Positions 8,246 to 19,957 of a stretch of 64,000 bases of DNA are shown one piece after another. The translations under genes were made by a program, and so were the position numbers. This DNA is from Sphingomonas sp. Mn802worker (lineage in GTDB: Bacteria > Pseudomonadota > Alphaproteobacteria > Sphingomonadales > Sphingomonadaceae), in NCBI RefSeq assembly GCF_000382485.1, contig NZ_AORY01000014.1, forward strand, positions 62,001 through 126,000, in the 5' to 3' direction. How positions within the stretch are numbered: the stretch's first letter is position 1; each line of letters begins with the position of its first letter. A model generated the notes under the pieces. The model saw only the letters and a program-made list of their open reading frames with translations, did no database searches and was not told the DNA's origin.

Positions 8246-9686
8246 GGCCGACCCCCTTTTCGATACGTCCGCGGACGCTCCGGCGAGCCGGCTGGTAGCC
8301 GAGCCGGTCGCGGGCGACAATGCGATGGCGCTGTCGGTCGGCGAACTGTCGGGCCGGTTGAAGCGGATGGTCGAGGGCGAGTTCGGCCATGTCCGGCTGC
8401 GCGGCGAGATCTCGGGCTACAAGCGCGTCGCCTCCGGCCACTCCTATCTGGCGCTGAAGGACGACAGCGCGGTGATCGACGGCGTGATGTGGAAAGGGAA
8501 CAGCGCCGGCCTCGCCTTCCGCCCAGAGGACGGCGTCGAGGTGATCGCGACCGGGCGGCTGACGACCTATCCGGGGCGTTCCAAATACCAGATCATCATC
8601 GAGCGGATGGAGCTGGCGGGCGCGGGCGCACTGATGGCGCTGCTGGAGCGCAACAAGGCGCGCTTCGATGCGGAGGGGCTGTTCGCCAAGTCGCGCGCGC
8701 GCCGGGCACTACCGTTCATGCCGCGCGTGATCGGCGTCGTTACCTCAGGGACCGGCGCGGTGATCCGCGACATCCTCCATCGGTTGGAGGATCGCTGCCC
8801 GACGCACCTCATCGTCTGGCCGGTCAAGGTGCAGGGGCAGGGCGCGGCGGAGGAGATCGCGGCGGCCGTGCGCGGTTTCGACGCGCTGCCCGGCCGCAAT
8901 GATGCGGCGCCGGGCGCTGTTGCAAGACCCGATCTCGTCATCGTCGCGCGCGGCGGCGGCTCGATCGAGGACTTGTGGGCGTTCAACGAGGAACCGGTCG
9001 TGCGTGCGGTCGCCGCCTGCTCGATCCCGATCATCTCCGCGGTCGGGCACGAGACCGACACCACGCTGTGCGACCACGCCGCCGATCTTCGCGCACCGAC
9101 GCCGACCGCGGCGGCCGAGATCGCGGTGCCGGTGCTCGCCGATCTGCGCTACACGCTCGATGCGATGGGGGCGCGCACCGCTCGCTGCGCCAACCGCCAT
9201 GTCGAGCGCGGGCGCGAGCGCTTGACCGCGATGGCGCGCCTGCTTCCTTCACGCGACCGGCTGCTCGGACCCCAGCGGCAGCGGATGGACGAGGCCGCGT
9301 CGCGCGCAGACCGTGCACTCGAACGCCGCGTCGCGGGCGCGCGCGGCACGCTCGACCGTGTGGCGGGCGCGATCCGCCCGGCGACGCTCGACCGCCGGCT
9401 GGAGGCGGCGCGCCGCAGCCTCGTCGACGTGGGTCGTCTGATCGAAAGCCTCAATCCCGATCGCATCCTCGAACGCGGCTATGCCCGCGTGACGACGCGT
9501 GGCGGGGCGACGATCACCACCGCGCAGGCGGCACGCGACGCGGGCGCGATGACGCTCCACTTCCGCCATCATGAGGTCGTCGACGTGATTGCCGACGCGG
9601 CGGTTGAGGAAACGCCTGCTCGGCCCCAGGTGCGTCGCAAGCCCCAACCGCACGCCGGCAAGCCCGAACAACCGACCTTCCTCTGA
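8244..9686 (+). CDS. xseA: Exodeoxyribonuclease VII large subunit
   Basis: 480 residues. The N-terminal OB-fold domain contains '[20 protein letters not shown]'. The catalytic core follows with '[15 protein letters not shown]', '[17 protein letters not shown]' and '[21 protein letters not shown]', then a long coiled-coil region and a C-terminal segment ('[14 protein letters not shown]'). With XseB it degrades single-stranded DNA to oligonucleotides. The ATG at 8244 gives an N-terminus like those of other sphingomonad XseA proteins and overlaps the purD start on the other strand. A later Met (8325) also precedes the OB fold. xseB is about 30 kb away. Confidence 0.95.
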   Translation: MADPLFDTSADAPASRLVAEPVAGDNAMALSVGELSGRLKRMVEGEFGHVRLRGEISGYKRVASGHSYLALKDDSAVIDGVMWKGNSAGLAFRPEDGVEVIATGRLTTYPGRSKYQIIIERMELAGAGALMALLERNKARFDAEGLFAKSRARRALPFMPRVIGVVTSGTGAVIRDILHRLEDRCPTHLIVWPVKVQGQGAAEEIAAAVRGFDALPGRNDAAPGAVARPDLVIVARGGGSIEDLWAFNEEPVVRAVAACSIPIISAVGHETDTTLCDHAADLRAPTPTAAAEIAVPVLADLRYTLDAMGARTARCANRHVERGRERLTAMARLLPSRDRLLGPQRQRMDEAASRADRALERRVAGARGTLDRVAGAIRPATLDRRLEAARRSLVDVGRLIESLNPDRILERGYARVTTRGGATITTAQAARDAGAMTLHFRHHEVVDVIADAAVEETPARPQVRRKPQPHAGKPEQPTFL

Positions 9687-9698
9687 CGGACCAGATCA

Positions 9699-9899
9699 AT
9701 GCTCATGTCGAACACCAACCGCCCTGCGAAGCTTCACTACATGGCCAACGGCTTTCGCGTGCTGAGCACCGGCGACCATGTCGTCTGCGCCGCCTCAGGC
9801 GCCGCGATCGCGCTTGACGACCTGCGCTACTGGGACGTCGCCGGACAGCGCCCGTTCGCGACCGCGCAACTCGCCAGCGAGGCGATGCGGCCGCGCTAG
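9699..9899 (+). CDS. DUF2093 family small protein
   Basis: 66 residues. It contains the family core 'YMANGFRVLSTGDHVVCAAS' and 'IALDDLRYWDV', seen in small alphaproteobacterial DUF2093 proteins. Function is unknown. It begins 12 bases after the xseA stop on the same strand, so the two are probably cotranscribed, an arrangement familiar from related genomes. A second in-frame ATG at 9705 is an alternative start. Confidence 0.85.
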   Translation: MLMSNTNRPAKLHYMANGFRVLSTGDHVVCAASGAAIALDDLRYWDVAGQRPFATAQLASEAMRPR

Positions 9900-9909
9900 G
9901 CGCGCAGGC

Positions 9910-10443
9910 TTAGCGGTCGCGCCGCACCTTGGCCGACGCGTTACCCTCGAACGCCGCGAAATAGCTGCCGAGCATCCCGGCGCTGATCCGCACCTTCGTG
10001 CCCGGCTTGATCCGCGCGAGCATCAGCATGCGGTCGTCGTCCTGCACCCAGCGCGCGCCGCCCTCGACCGTGAAGACCAGTTGCCCCGCGCTGTTCTTCG
10101 CCGAACTCGTCACCACCGTGTCGAGCCGCTTGAGCTCCGTATCCTCGCGCTTCGACGAGTCGGCATTGTCCTTCCCGAACAGGTTGCGCGTGGGCAGCGC
10201 GAAGCCGAACAGCGACCGCCGCGTTTCACGCACCGCTTTCTCGTCGAGCACGACGATCTTCTTCGTCTCGGCCGCGGTCGACAGCGCCGCCACCTCGCGA
10301 TCGAAACAGGCGAGGCGGGCGCTGTCGCCCTTGATGGAACGGCACGCGATCAACGGGTCAAGTGCCTGTGTTCGCGGCGGATTTACGGTCCCGGCCGTTG
10401 CCGCCTGAAGCGCCAGCCCGATGATCACCTCTGCTGCTGCCAT
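9910..10443 (-). CDS. Hypothetical protein, probably envelope-associated
   Basis: 177 residues from the ATG at 10443, chosen because AGGGGACA is well placed 6-8 bases upstream; an ATG at 10461 is in frame but lacks an SD. The N-terminus is short and hydrophobic. Next comes 'DPLIACRSIKGDSARLACFD', a two-cysteine pattern that recurs in sphingomonad exported hypothetical proteins. The C-terminal half has beta-type sequence. No enzyme motif was recognised and no function is assigned. It is convergent with the DUF2093 gene. Confidence 0.7.
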   Translation of the reverse strand: MAAAEVIIGLALQAATAGTVNPPRTQALDPLIACRSIKGDSARLACFDREVAALSTAAETKKIVVLDEKAVRETRRSLFGFALPTRNLFGKDNADSSKREDTELKRLDTVVTSSAKNSAGQLVFTVEGGARWVQDDDRMLMLARIKPGTKVRISAGMLGSYFAAFEGNASAKVRRDR

Positions 10444-10489
10444 GTCTGTCCCCTGTGTCATTTCGGTGACGCTCTGCCGGGAAAGCGCT

Positions 10490-10520
10490 GCCGGATTGTA
10501 ACGATGGATTTACAGCCGGC
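10490..10520 (+). promoter_or_regulatory. Imperfect dyad upstream of a TonB-dependent receptor gene
   Basis: TGTAA (10497-10501) and TTACA (10510-10514) form an inverted repeat with an 8-base spacer, flanked symmetrically by GCCGG (10490-10494) and CCGGC (10516-10520). It lies 33 bases before the ATG of the receptor. Its position suits an operator, but the binding protein is unknown. Confidence 0.35.
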
Positions 10521-10552
10521 ACGATATGGCAGCAAGCAGAGCCTAACGCGCC

Positions 10553-13500
10553 ATGAAGTTGCGAGAACGGCAGTTTGGCGTTGTGAAACGGAAAGGGATT
10601 TCGGCAGTGAAGAAGCAATTGCTTGCCAGTCTGAAGGCGGGTGCGGCTCCGGTCATCATCGGCCTCGGCATCATGTCCGCGCCGGCGTTCGCGCAGACGC
10701 AGCCTGACACGACCACCGGCACGACGCCGCAGACGGCGCAGCCGACCGCCGGTCCGGTCGAGGGCCTGAGCCCCGCCGAAAAGCCCGCCAGCGCGGACGG
10801 CAACAATGCCGGCGCCGCGGCCACCGGCGACATCGTCGTCACCGGCTCGCGCATTCCGCAGCCGAACCTGACCTCGAGCAGCCCGGTCACGGTCGTCAAC
10901 CAGCAGGATTTCAAGCTGCAGGGCGTGACCCGCACCGAGGATCTGCTCAACTCGCTGCCGCAGGTGTTCGCCGACCAGGGTGGCTCGGTCTCGAACGCCG
11001 CAACCGGCACCGCGACCGTCAACCTGCGCAACCTGGGTGCGAACCGCACGCTGGTGCTGATCAACGGCCGTCGCCTCGTCCCCGGCGATCCGACCGACTC
11101 GGCCGCCGACATCAACTTCATTCCCTCGTCGCTGATCAAGCGCGCGGAAGTGCTGACGGGCGGCGCGTCGTCCACCTACGGCGCGGATGCGGTCGGCGGC
11201 GTCGTCAACTTCATCCTCGACACCGATTTCACCGGGTTCAAGCTCGACGGCCAGTACAGCCTCTACCAGCATGACAACAATGCCGGTTCGGGCACGATCA
11301 ACGCGCTGCGCAACCGCGGCTTCGGCTATCCGAGCGGCCCGGTCGCAGACGGCGGCACGATCGACGTCAGCGGCGTCATGGGCACGTCGTTCGACGACAA
11401 CCGCGGTCACATCACGGCCTATCTCGGTTACCGCAAGATCAACGCGATCACGCAGGACAACCGCGACTACAGCTCGTGCGCGCTCGCGTTCAGCCGCGCC
11501 GGCGTGCCGAGCTGCGGCGGTTCGGCGACCTCGGCCAATGGCACCATCTTCGACGGCCAGTCGAACACCTATCAGGTCGGTGCCAACTCGACGCTGGTCC
11601 CCGGATCGACGCCGTACAACTACGCGCCGACCAACTATTATCAGCGCCCCGACGAGCGTTACACGGCGGGCTTCTTCGCCAATTACGAAGTGTCCGACGC
11701 GTTCAAGCCGTACATGGAAGGCATGTTCATGGACGACCGCACGGTCGCCCAGATCGCGCCGTCGGGCGACTTCGGCAACACGTATTCGCTCAACTGCAAC
11801 AATCCGCTGCTCAGCGCGCAACAGCGCGGCATCATCTGCGCACCGACCAGCCTGATCGCGCGTACGGTGGTGCAGAACCCGGACACGGGTGCCTACACCA
11901 CGGTTGCGCCATCCTACTCGGCGACGGGCGTGGTGTCGTCGATCGCGCAGAACCGTGCGCTGTACGGCAACACTGCCGGTGTGCCAGCGGATGCGTTCAC
12001 CGCGTTCAACTTCATCGATACGACCACCGGCGGCACCTACAATCGCGGCTTCGCGCAGATCCTGCGTCGCAACGTCGAGGGTGGACCACGTCAGGACGAC
12101 CTGCAGCACACCGCCTACCGCTTCGTTGCCGGTGCGCGTGGTGACGTGTCCAAGGGCCTGACCTACGACGCTTACTATCAGTATGGCCGGACCAACTTCG
12201 CCGAGACGTACCTGAACGATTTCTCGGTCACGCGCCTCGGCCGTGCACTGGATGTCGTGTCGGTCAACGGCACGGCGACCTGCCGTTCGGTCGTGGACGG
12301 CAGCGATCCGAACTGCGTACCCTACAACATCTTCTCGCAGGGTGGCGTGACGCCGCAGTCGGTCGCTTACCTCGCGACGCCGGGCTTCCAGCGTGCGCAG
12401 GTGACCGAGCAGGTCGCGTCGGTGAACTTCACCGGCCTGCTGGGCGAGTATGGCATCCAGTCGCCGTGGGCGAGCGAGGGTGTCGGCGTCAACTTCGGTG
12501 GTGAATATCGCCGCGAGACGCTGAACCTCAACACCGACACCGCGTTCCAGACCGGCGACCTTGCGGGCCAGGGTGCGGCGACGCTGCCGATCAACGGCGC
12601 GTTCAACGTCTACGAAGCCTTCGGTGAAGCGCGCGTGCCGATCATCTCGGACAGCTTCATCAACAGCCTCGCGATCGAGGGCGGCTATCGCTACTCGAAG
12701 TACGAGGTCGGCGCGCGCGACTTCAGCACCGACACCTACAAGGTCGCGGTTGATTTCGCGCCGGTTCGCGCGATCCGCTTCCGCGGCGCGTACAACCGCG
12801 CGGTTCGTGCACCGAACATCCAGGAGTTCTTCGCAACGCAGCGTATTGCGCTGAACGGGTCGACTGATCCGTGCGGCGGTCGTGTGCTGACCGCAGCGGA
12901 CGCGGGCTGTCTCGCGCAGGGTCTGCGTGTCGGTCAGACCGTGGCGCTGAACCCGTCGGGCCAGTATAACGGCCTGATCGGTGGTAACCCGAACCTGCGC
13001 CCGGAAACGGCGGACACCTACACCGCGGGCGTCGTGCTGCGGCCGGAGTTCATCTCGTTCCTGCGCAACTTCGCGGTGACGGTCGATTACTTCAACATCA
13101 AGGTGAAGGACACCGTCCGTCAGATCGGTCAGGACACGATCCTCGCGTCGTGCACCGCCAATGCCGCGTCGCCGTTCTGCTCGCTGATCAACCGTGACTC
13201 GACCGGATCGCTGTGGCGCTCGAACCAGGGTTATGTCACCGACCTGACGCAGAACCTGGGCACGCTGCAGACGAGCGGCATCGACGTCGGCGCCAACTTC
13301 AATTCCGAAGTCGGCTCGGTCGGCACGATCTCGTTCAACTTCAACGGCACGTGGCTGAACGACTTCAAGGTCAACAACGGCGTCGTCGCGACCTACGATT
13401 GCGCAGGTTACTACGGCACGCAGTGCGGCACCCCGGCACCGGAATGGCGTCACAAGACGCGCCTGACGTTCACCCTTGCCGACGGCATCGGTATCTCGGG

Positions 13501-13810
13501 TCAGTGGCGCTACTTCTCGGCCGTCCGCATCGACGCGAGCAGCAACCAGTCGGCTTTGTCGGGTGACTTCACCGCGTACAATGCGCGCATCAAGCCGCAG
13601 AGCTACTTCGATCTCGCGCTGACCGCGCCGATCGCGGATAAGTTCGCTTTCCGCCTGGGTGTGCAGAACCTGCTCGACAAGGATCCGCCGCTCGTCGCGG
13701 GTGCGGGCGCCTATGCGCAGCCGGCCGGCTTCGCCAACGGCAACACCTATCCGCAGGTGTATGACGCACTCGGCCGCTACATCTACTCGGGTGTGACGCT
13801 AAACTTCTGA
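10553..13810 (+). CDS. TonB-dependent outer-membrane receptor
   Basis: 1085 residues. A long N-region leads into a signal peptide ending SAPAFAQ. After a Thr/Pro-rich linker comes a TonB-box-like 'GDIVVTGSRI', the plug domain ('TVNLRNLGANRTLVLINGRR', 'AEVLTGGASSTYGADAVGGV') and a 22-strand-type barrel ending in Phe (GVTLNF), the BAM signal. It imports an unknown large substrate using TonB energy. ATG 10553 is given; GTG codons at 10583 and 10607 are in frame and the latter would give a more usual signal peptide (V/M-KKQLLASLKAG). A strong terminator follows. The next genes encode an oxygenase and a sulfotransferase, a neighbourhood I recall from other alphaproteobacteria. Confidence 0.93.
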   Translation: MKLRERQFGVVKRKGISAVKKQLLASLKAGAAPVIIGLGIMSAPAFAQTQPDTTTGTTPQTAQPTAGPVEGLSPAEKPASADGNNAGAAATGDIVVTGSRIPQPNLTSSSPVTVVNQQDFKLQGVTRTEDLLNSLPQVFADQGGSVSNAATGTATVNLRNLGANRTLVLINGRRLVPGDPTDSAADINFIPSSLIKRAEVLTGGASSTYGADAVGGVVNFILDTDFTGFKLDGQYSLYQHDNNAGSGTINALRNRGFGYPSGPVADGGTIDVSGVMGTSFDDNRGHITAYLGYRKINAITQDNRDYSSCALAFSRAGVPSCGGSATSANGTIFDGQSNTYQVGANSTLVPGSTPYNYAPTNYYQRPDERYTAGFFANYEVSDAFKPYMEGMFMDDRTVAQIAPSGDFGNTYSLNCNNPLLSAQQRGIICAPTSLIARTVVQNPDTGAYTTVAPSYSATGVVSSIAQNRALYGNTAGVPADAFTAFNFIDTTTGGTYNRGFAQILRRNVEGGPRQDDLQHTAYRFVAGARGDVSKGLTYDAYYQYGRTNFAETYLNDFSVTRLGRALDVVSVNGTATCRSVVDGSDPNCVPYNIFSQGGVTPQSVAYLATPGFQRAQVTEQVASVNFTGLLGEYGIQSPWASEGVGVNFGGEYRRETLNLNTDTAFQTGDLAGQGAATLPINGAFNVYEAFGEARVPIISDSFINSLAIEGGYRYSKYEVGARDFSTDTYKVAVDFAPVRAIRFRGAYNRAVRAPNIQEFFATQRIALNGSTDPCGGRVLTAADAGCLAQGLRVGQTVALNPSGQYNGLIGGNPNLRPETADTYTAGVVLRPEFISFLRNFAVTVDYFNIKVKDTVRQIGQDTILASCTANAASPFCSLINRDSTGSLWRSNQGYVTDLTQNLGTLQTSGIDVGANFNSEVGSVGTISFNFNGTWLNDFKVNNGVVATYDCAGYYGTQCGTPAPEWRHKTRLTFTLADGIGISGQWRYFSAVRIDASSNQSALSGDFTAYNARIKPQSYFDLALTAPIADKFAFRLGVQNLLDKDPPLVAGAGAYAQPAGFANGNTYPQVYDALGRYIYSGVTLNF

Positions 13811-13831
13811 TCGATCGATCAGCAATCGAGA

Positions 13832-13860
13832 GGGCCGGGGTATTCCCCGGCCCTTTTTTT
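13832..13860 (+). terminator. Intrinsic terminator after the TonB-dependent receptor gene
   Basis: A perfect 9-bp GC stem (GGGCCGGGG at 13832-13840 with CCCCGGCCC at 13845-13853), a TATT loop and seven consecutive T residues. It starts 21 bases after the receptor stop codon. The structure should end most receptor transcripts before the oxygenase/sulfotransferase pair. Confidence 0.93.
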
Positions 13861-13889
13861 GTGCGCGCGACCCGCTACGATCGCGCGGC

Positions 13890-15410
13890 ATGTCGACGCA
13901 CGATCAGGCACAGCCTCAGGCGACCGCCACCTCGTTGAGCGCACATGAGGCAGTGGCGCTCGCCAGTCACGCATCGGCGCATGGCGGCGAGGAGCAGGCG
14001 ATCGACCGGGTAGCCGCCGCCGCCCGCCGCATCGGCAATGACCCGCTATTGTGGCAATGGACCGCGCTGTTGCACCGCGCGCTCGACGACCGACGCGCGG
14101 CGTTGCTTGCGTTCGAGGCCGCGACGCGCCTTGCGCCGCGCGACGTGCGGATCGCGCATGGCCTCGCGCAATGTCGCTATGAGGCGGGTCTAACGAGCCT
14201 TGAGCACTTCGATGCCGCGCTCGCCCTGGCGCCGTTCGATGCCGGATTGCTGCTCGGTCGCGCCGCGGCCTTGTTCTCCGCCGGGCAAGGGGAGGAGGCG
14301 TGCGTGAGCCTGCGACGCGTCCTCGCACAGGAACCGCGCTGGATCGACGGGCAGCGTGAACTCGCGCATCTGCTCTGGCTGCGCGGTGCGCGCGAGGAGG
14401 CTTTCGTGCCGCTCCGCCACAGCATCGCGGCGCAACCCGCCGAGCCTGCCAAGTGGCAGTTGCTGCTGGAATTGTTGATGGAGGCGAAACGCTACGACGA
14501 CGTGCTCCGCCACGCCGCAGCGGCGCGCACCAGTATCGGCAACCAGCCCTTCCTTCGCGCTGCCGACCTCGCTGCGCGCGCCGAGGCAGGGCTGCTTTCC
14601 GCCGATAGCGACGCGTTCTCCTCCGCCAATCTGGCGAGCGATGCCGGTATGGCGGTCTACCACGTCCGCCATCTGCTGCGTCACCGGCGCGTTGATCGTG
14701 CCGCACGGGTCATCGAGCCGTGGCTGGGGCGTGCAGAGGCGGCGTCCTTCTATCCTTATGCCTCGCTGGTCTGGCGGTTGACCGACGATCCGCGCCACGC
14801 CTGGCTTGAGGGCCAGCCGCAACTGGTACAGCAGCATGACCTGTCGCGTGTCTTGCCGCTGGCTCGCCTTGCCGCCTTGCTGCGGGAGCGTCATCACGCC
14901 GGCGGACCGCATCTGAACCAGTCGGTCAACGGCGGCACGCAGACCGAAGGCATGCTGCTCGCGCGGATCGACCCCGAGATCGAGCAGCTGCGCGAAGAGA
15001 TCCGCGCCAGCGTGCGCCGCTATATCGACGCGCTGCCGCCGCGTGACGGTTCGCACCCGACGCTTGCGCCGGATCGACGTGCGCGGCCGCGTTTCGCCGG
15101 ATCATGGTCGGTGCGGTTGCGCGGCGGCGGGCATCATTCCAACCACGTCCATCCCGCCGGCTGGATCAGCTCGGCGCTCTACATCGACTTGCCTGAACGC
15201 GCCGCGGACGAACCGGCAGAGGCGGGCTGGCTCGCGATCGGGCAACCGCCCGCCGATCTCGGGCTCAGCCTTCCGCCCACCGCGATGATCGAGCCGACGC
15301 CGGGCAAGCTGGTGCTGTTCCCCTCGACGATGTGGCACGGCACCATGCCGTTTGCGGCCGGCGAACGGCTTACCGTCGCCTTCGACATCGCCTATCCGAC
15401 GTCGCCATGA
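13890..15410 (+). CDS. TPR-type protein with C-terminal putative 2OG-Fe(II) oxygenase domain
   Basis: 506 residues. Residues ~15-330 are helical and TPR-like (alternating Ala/Leu helices such as 'ALLAFEAATRLAPRDV'). The last ~150 residues match the putative 2OG-Fe(II) oxygenase family (PF13759 type): the His-rich 'HHSNHVHPAGWISSALYI' around residues 414-431, and 'PGKLVLFPSTMWHGTMPF' with a distal His near 483, followed by an 'RLTVAFDIA' strand with its Arg. Such enzymes hydroxylate peptides or small molecules using Fe(II) and 2-oxoglutarate. No signal peptide is seen. The stop overlaps the next start (ATGA), and a terminator separates the gene from the receptor upstream. Confidence 0.82.
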   Translation: MSTHDQAQPQATATSLSAHEAVALASHASAHGGEEQAIDRVAAAARRIGNDPLLWQWTALLHRALDDRRAALLAFEAATRLAPRDVRIAHGLAQCRYEAGLTSLEHFDAALALAPFDAGLLLGRAAALFSAGQGEEACVSLRRVLAQEPRWIDGQRELAHLLWLRGAREEAFVPLRHSIAAQPAEPAKWQLLLELLMEAKRYDDVLRHAAAARTSIGNQPFLRAADLAARAEAGLLSADSDAFSSANLASDAGMAVYHVRHLLRHRRVDRAARVIEPWLGRAEAASFYPYASLVWRLTDDPRHAWLEGQPQLVQQHDLSRVLPLARLAALLRERHHAGGPHLNQSVNGGTQTEGMLLARIDPEIEQLREEIRASVRRYIDALPPRDGSHPTLAPDRRARPRFAGSWSVRLRGGGHHSNHVHPAGWISSALYIDLPERAADEPAEAGWLAIGQPPADLGLSLPPTAMIEPTPGKLVLFPSTMWHGTMPFAAGERLTVAFDIAYPTSP

Positions 15411-17272
15411 CGAGCATCAGAGAGCAGGTATTGGGCGCAGCCGGTGCGGATTGGCGCACAGGCAAGCGCACCCGCGCGCGCGACCGGCTGCGCGACGCAA
15501 TCGACCAACTGCCCGACGACCCGGTACTGCCGGCCATGGCAGGGCTGCTCGCATGTCAGGACGGCGATCCCGCGGCTGGCGCGATCTTGCTGCGACGCGC
15601 ACTCACGCTCGACCCCGCCGAACAGGCGACGCGCTTCAACCTCGTCGCAGCGCTAATCGACGTGTGCGCCTTCGTGGAGGCGGACGAGGTTGCTGCATCG
15701 CTTGACGAGGCGAACTCGCGCGCCATGAGGATGCGCGCCTTCCTGTCGGCCGAGTGCGGCCGCCACGACGAGGCGGTGACCCGCTACGCCGCCTGGCTGC
15801 GCCTTCAGCCCGGTGACGCGCAAGGCTGGAACAACATCGGCAACAGCTACACCGCGCTTGGGCGCCACGATGACGCGATACAGGCGTTTGAGCGCGCGGT
15901 GCAAATCGCGCCGAACGAGGCCGCGCCGCACGTCAATGGTGCCAAGGCGCTGACCGACGCGGGTCGCGACGAATACCGACTGTCGTGGACGCGCCGCGCC
16001 GCCGGGTTGCTGCCAGACGATTACGACATCGTCTTCCAGCACGGCCTCGCCGAGGCGAACAGCCGCGACTTCGATCGTGCGGTGGAGGTGTTCGCCAGCG
16101 CGGTCGCACGCGCACCGCAGCGCTCCGACGCATATGTCGAGCTTGGCCTGCTGTACGAGAACCTCAACCGCATCGACGAGCTGGAGCAGCTTGTTGCAAC
16201 CGCGCGCGCGAGCGGCGTTGCCGACCGGCACGTCGCGCTGATCGCGGCGTGGCTGCATCGGCGGCGTGACCGCCTGAACGACGCCGCGCGCGAGGCGGAG
16301 CTGATCGGCACTGACGTGGCACCCGTCAGGCGTCACCACATCCGCGCCGACATCGCCGAGCGGCGCGGCAAGGCCGGGGAAGCATTCGCCGAATTCACCT
16401 TGATGAACCAAGCCGCGCTGGCCGGGGCTGGGGCGGGCGAGGAGCCGGACTACCTGGCCCGCGTCCGTCAGGAAGGCGACGGGCGACTTGCCGCGACCGT
16501 GCGCGACGCGGCCACGTCAACGACGCGCACGCCGGCGTCGCCCGTTTTCATCATGGGCTTCCCGCGATCCGGCACGACGCTGCTAGACACGCTGCTGATG
16601 AACGATCCGCGCTTCCACGTGCTGGAAGAACTGCCGATCGTCGGTACGATCGAGGCAGAGGCGCGCGCCGGCGGCGGGATCGACCAGGCCGATCCCGACG
16701 AGCTGCGCCGGCGCTATTTCGCCTTGCTCGAGCGGGTGGCGCCGAACCAGCGCGGAGCGACCGTGGTCGACAAATTCCCGCTCCACATGGCGCGCGTGCC
16801 GCTGCTTCATCGCATGTTTCCCGACGCGCGGATGATCTTCGTCGAGCGACATCCGTTCGATGTCGTGCTGAGCTGCTTCATGGCGAACTTCCAGCCCAAT
16901 CTCGCGATGCGTCACCTGACCTCGCTGGGCGAAGCGGCGGCGCTCTACGACGCGGCGATGACGAGCTTCACCAATGCGGAGAGCCAGCTTCCGCTCACCG
17001 TACATCGCTTCCGTTACGAGCGCCTCGTCGCCGATCCCGACGCGGAGTTGCGGGCGCTGATGCGCTTCCTCGACGTGTCGTGGAACGATGACCTCCTCGA
17101 CAATCAGGCAAGCGCCAGCCGCCGCGGCCATATCGCCACCGCCAGCTATTCGCAGGTGACCGAGCCGATCTACACGCGCGCGATCGACCGGTGGCGGCGC
17201 TACGAACGCTATTTCGGTGACGCCGCGGCGCTGCTGCGGCCGTGGTGCGAGAAGCTCGGCTACGAGGCGTAG
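15407..17272 (+). CDS. TPR-repeat sulfotransferase family protein
   Basis: 621 residues. Residues ~1-330 carry tandem TPR-like repeats (for example 'AQGWNNIGNSYTALGRHDDA'). The C-terminal ~270 residues are a PAPS-dependent sulfotransferase domain: the 5'-phosphosulfate loop 'FIMGFPRSGTTLLDTLL' near residue 385 and the 3'-phosphate-binding 'MIFVERHPFDVVLSCFM'. It would transfer sulfate from PAPS to an unknown, perhaps protein or peptide, acceptor. The ATG overlaps the stop of the oxygenase gene. Both proteins share the TPR-plus-enzyme design, which suggests that they recognise the same substrate. Confidence 0.88.
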   Translation: MTSIREQVLGAAGADWRTGKRTRARDRLRDAIDQLPDDPVLPAMAGLLACQDGDPAAGAILLRRALTLDPAEQATRFNLVAALIDVCAFVEADEVAASLDEANSRAMRMRAFLSAECGRHDEAVTRYAAWLRLQPGDAQGWNNIGNSYTALGRHDDAIQAFERAVQIAPNEAAPHVNGAKALTDAGRDEYRLSWTRRAAGLLPDDYDIVFQHGLAEANSRDFDRAVEVFASAVARAPQRSDAYVELGLLYENLNRIDELEQLVATARASGVADRHVALIAAWLHRRRDRLNDAAREAELIGTDVAPVRRHHIRADIAERRGKAGEAFAEFTLMNQAALAGAGAGEEPDYLARVRQEGDGRLAATVRDAATSTTRTPASPVFIMGFPRSGTTLLDTLLMNDPRFHVLEELPIVGTIEAEARAGGGIDQADPDELRRRYFALLERVAPNQRGATVVDKFPLHMARVPLLHRMFPDARMIFVERHPFDVVLSCFMANFQPNLAMRHLTSLGEAAALYDAAMTSFTNAESQLPLTVHRFRYERLVADPDAELRALMRFLDVSWNDDLLDNQASASRRGHIATASYSQVTEPIYTRAIDRWRRYERYFGDAAALLRPWCEKLGYEA

Positions 17273-17274
17273 CC

Positions 17275-17306
17275 ACGTCCGGGTGGGCTAACTTCCGCCC
17301 GGACGT
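17275..17306. terminator. Bidirectional hairpin between the sulfotransferase gene and clpB
   Basis: Arms of 12 bases (17275-17286 and 17295-17306; ACGTCCGGGTGG against CCGCCCGGACGT, one wobble position) enclose an 8-base loop. It fills the gap between two convergent stop codons. No T run follows on either strand, so termination strength is uncertain. Confidence 0.5.
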
Positions 17307-17315
17307 CCGTCATCG

Positions 17316-19895
<2,580 letters not shown>

Positions 19896-19921
19896 GTCTG
19901 TCCCCTGAGGTCTTGCCGACT

Positions 19922-19949
19922 AGATGGTGTGATATTCAAGCAACACAAG
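19922..19949 (-). promoter_or_regulatory. Candidate RpoH (sigma-32) heat-shock promoter of clpB
   Basis: Read on the minus strand: CTTGTGT (-35), a 13-base spacer, CACCATCT (-10). This is close to the sigma-32 consensus CTTGAAA-N11-16-CCCCATNT. It lies between the stop of the upstream glycosyltransferase gene and clpB and would place the transcript start about 20 bases before the ATG. clpB is a classic RpoH target, so motif and context agree. Confidence 0.6.
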
Positions 19950-19957
19950 TGTCCCTG

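Noticed and set aside
10358..13453. Very long open frame (over 1000 codons) on the minus strand opposite the TonB-dependent receptor gene
   Set aside because: It is a GC-rich codon shadow: Arg/Asp/Val-rich, with no domain, and covered by an unambiguous receptor gene.
13808..13821. TGATCGATCGATCA palindrome at the end of the first receptor gene
   Set aside because: It overlaps the stop codon and lies before a terminator; a short self-overlapping GATC run is likely by chance and has no promoter context.
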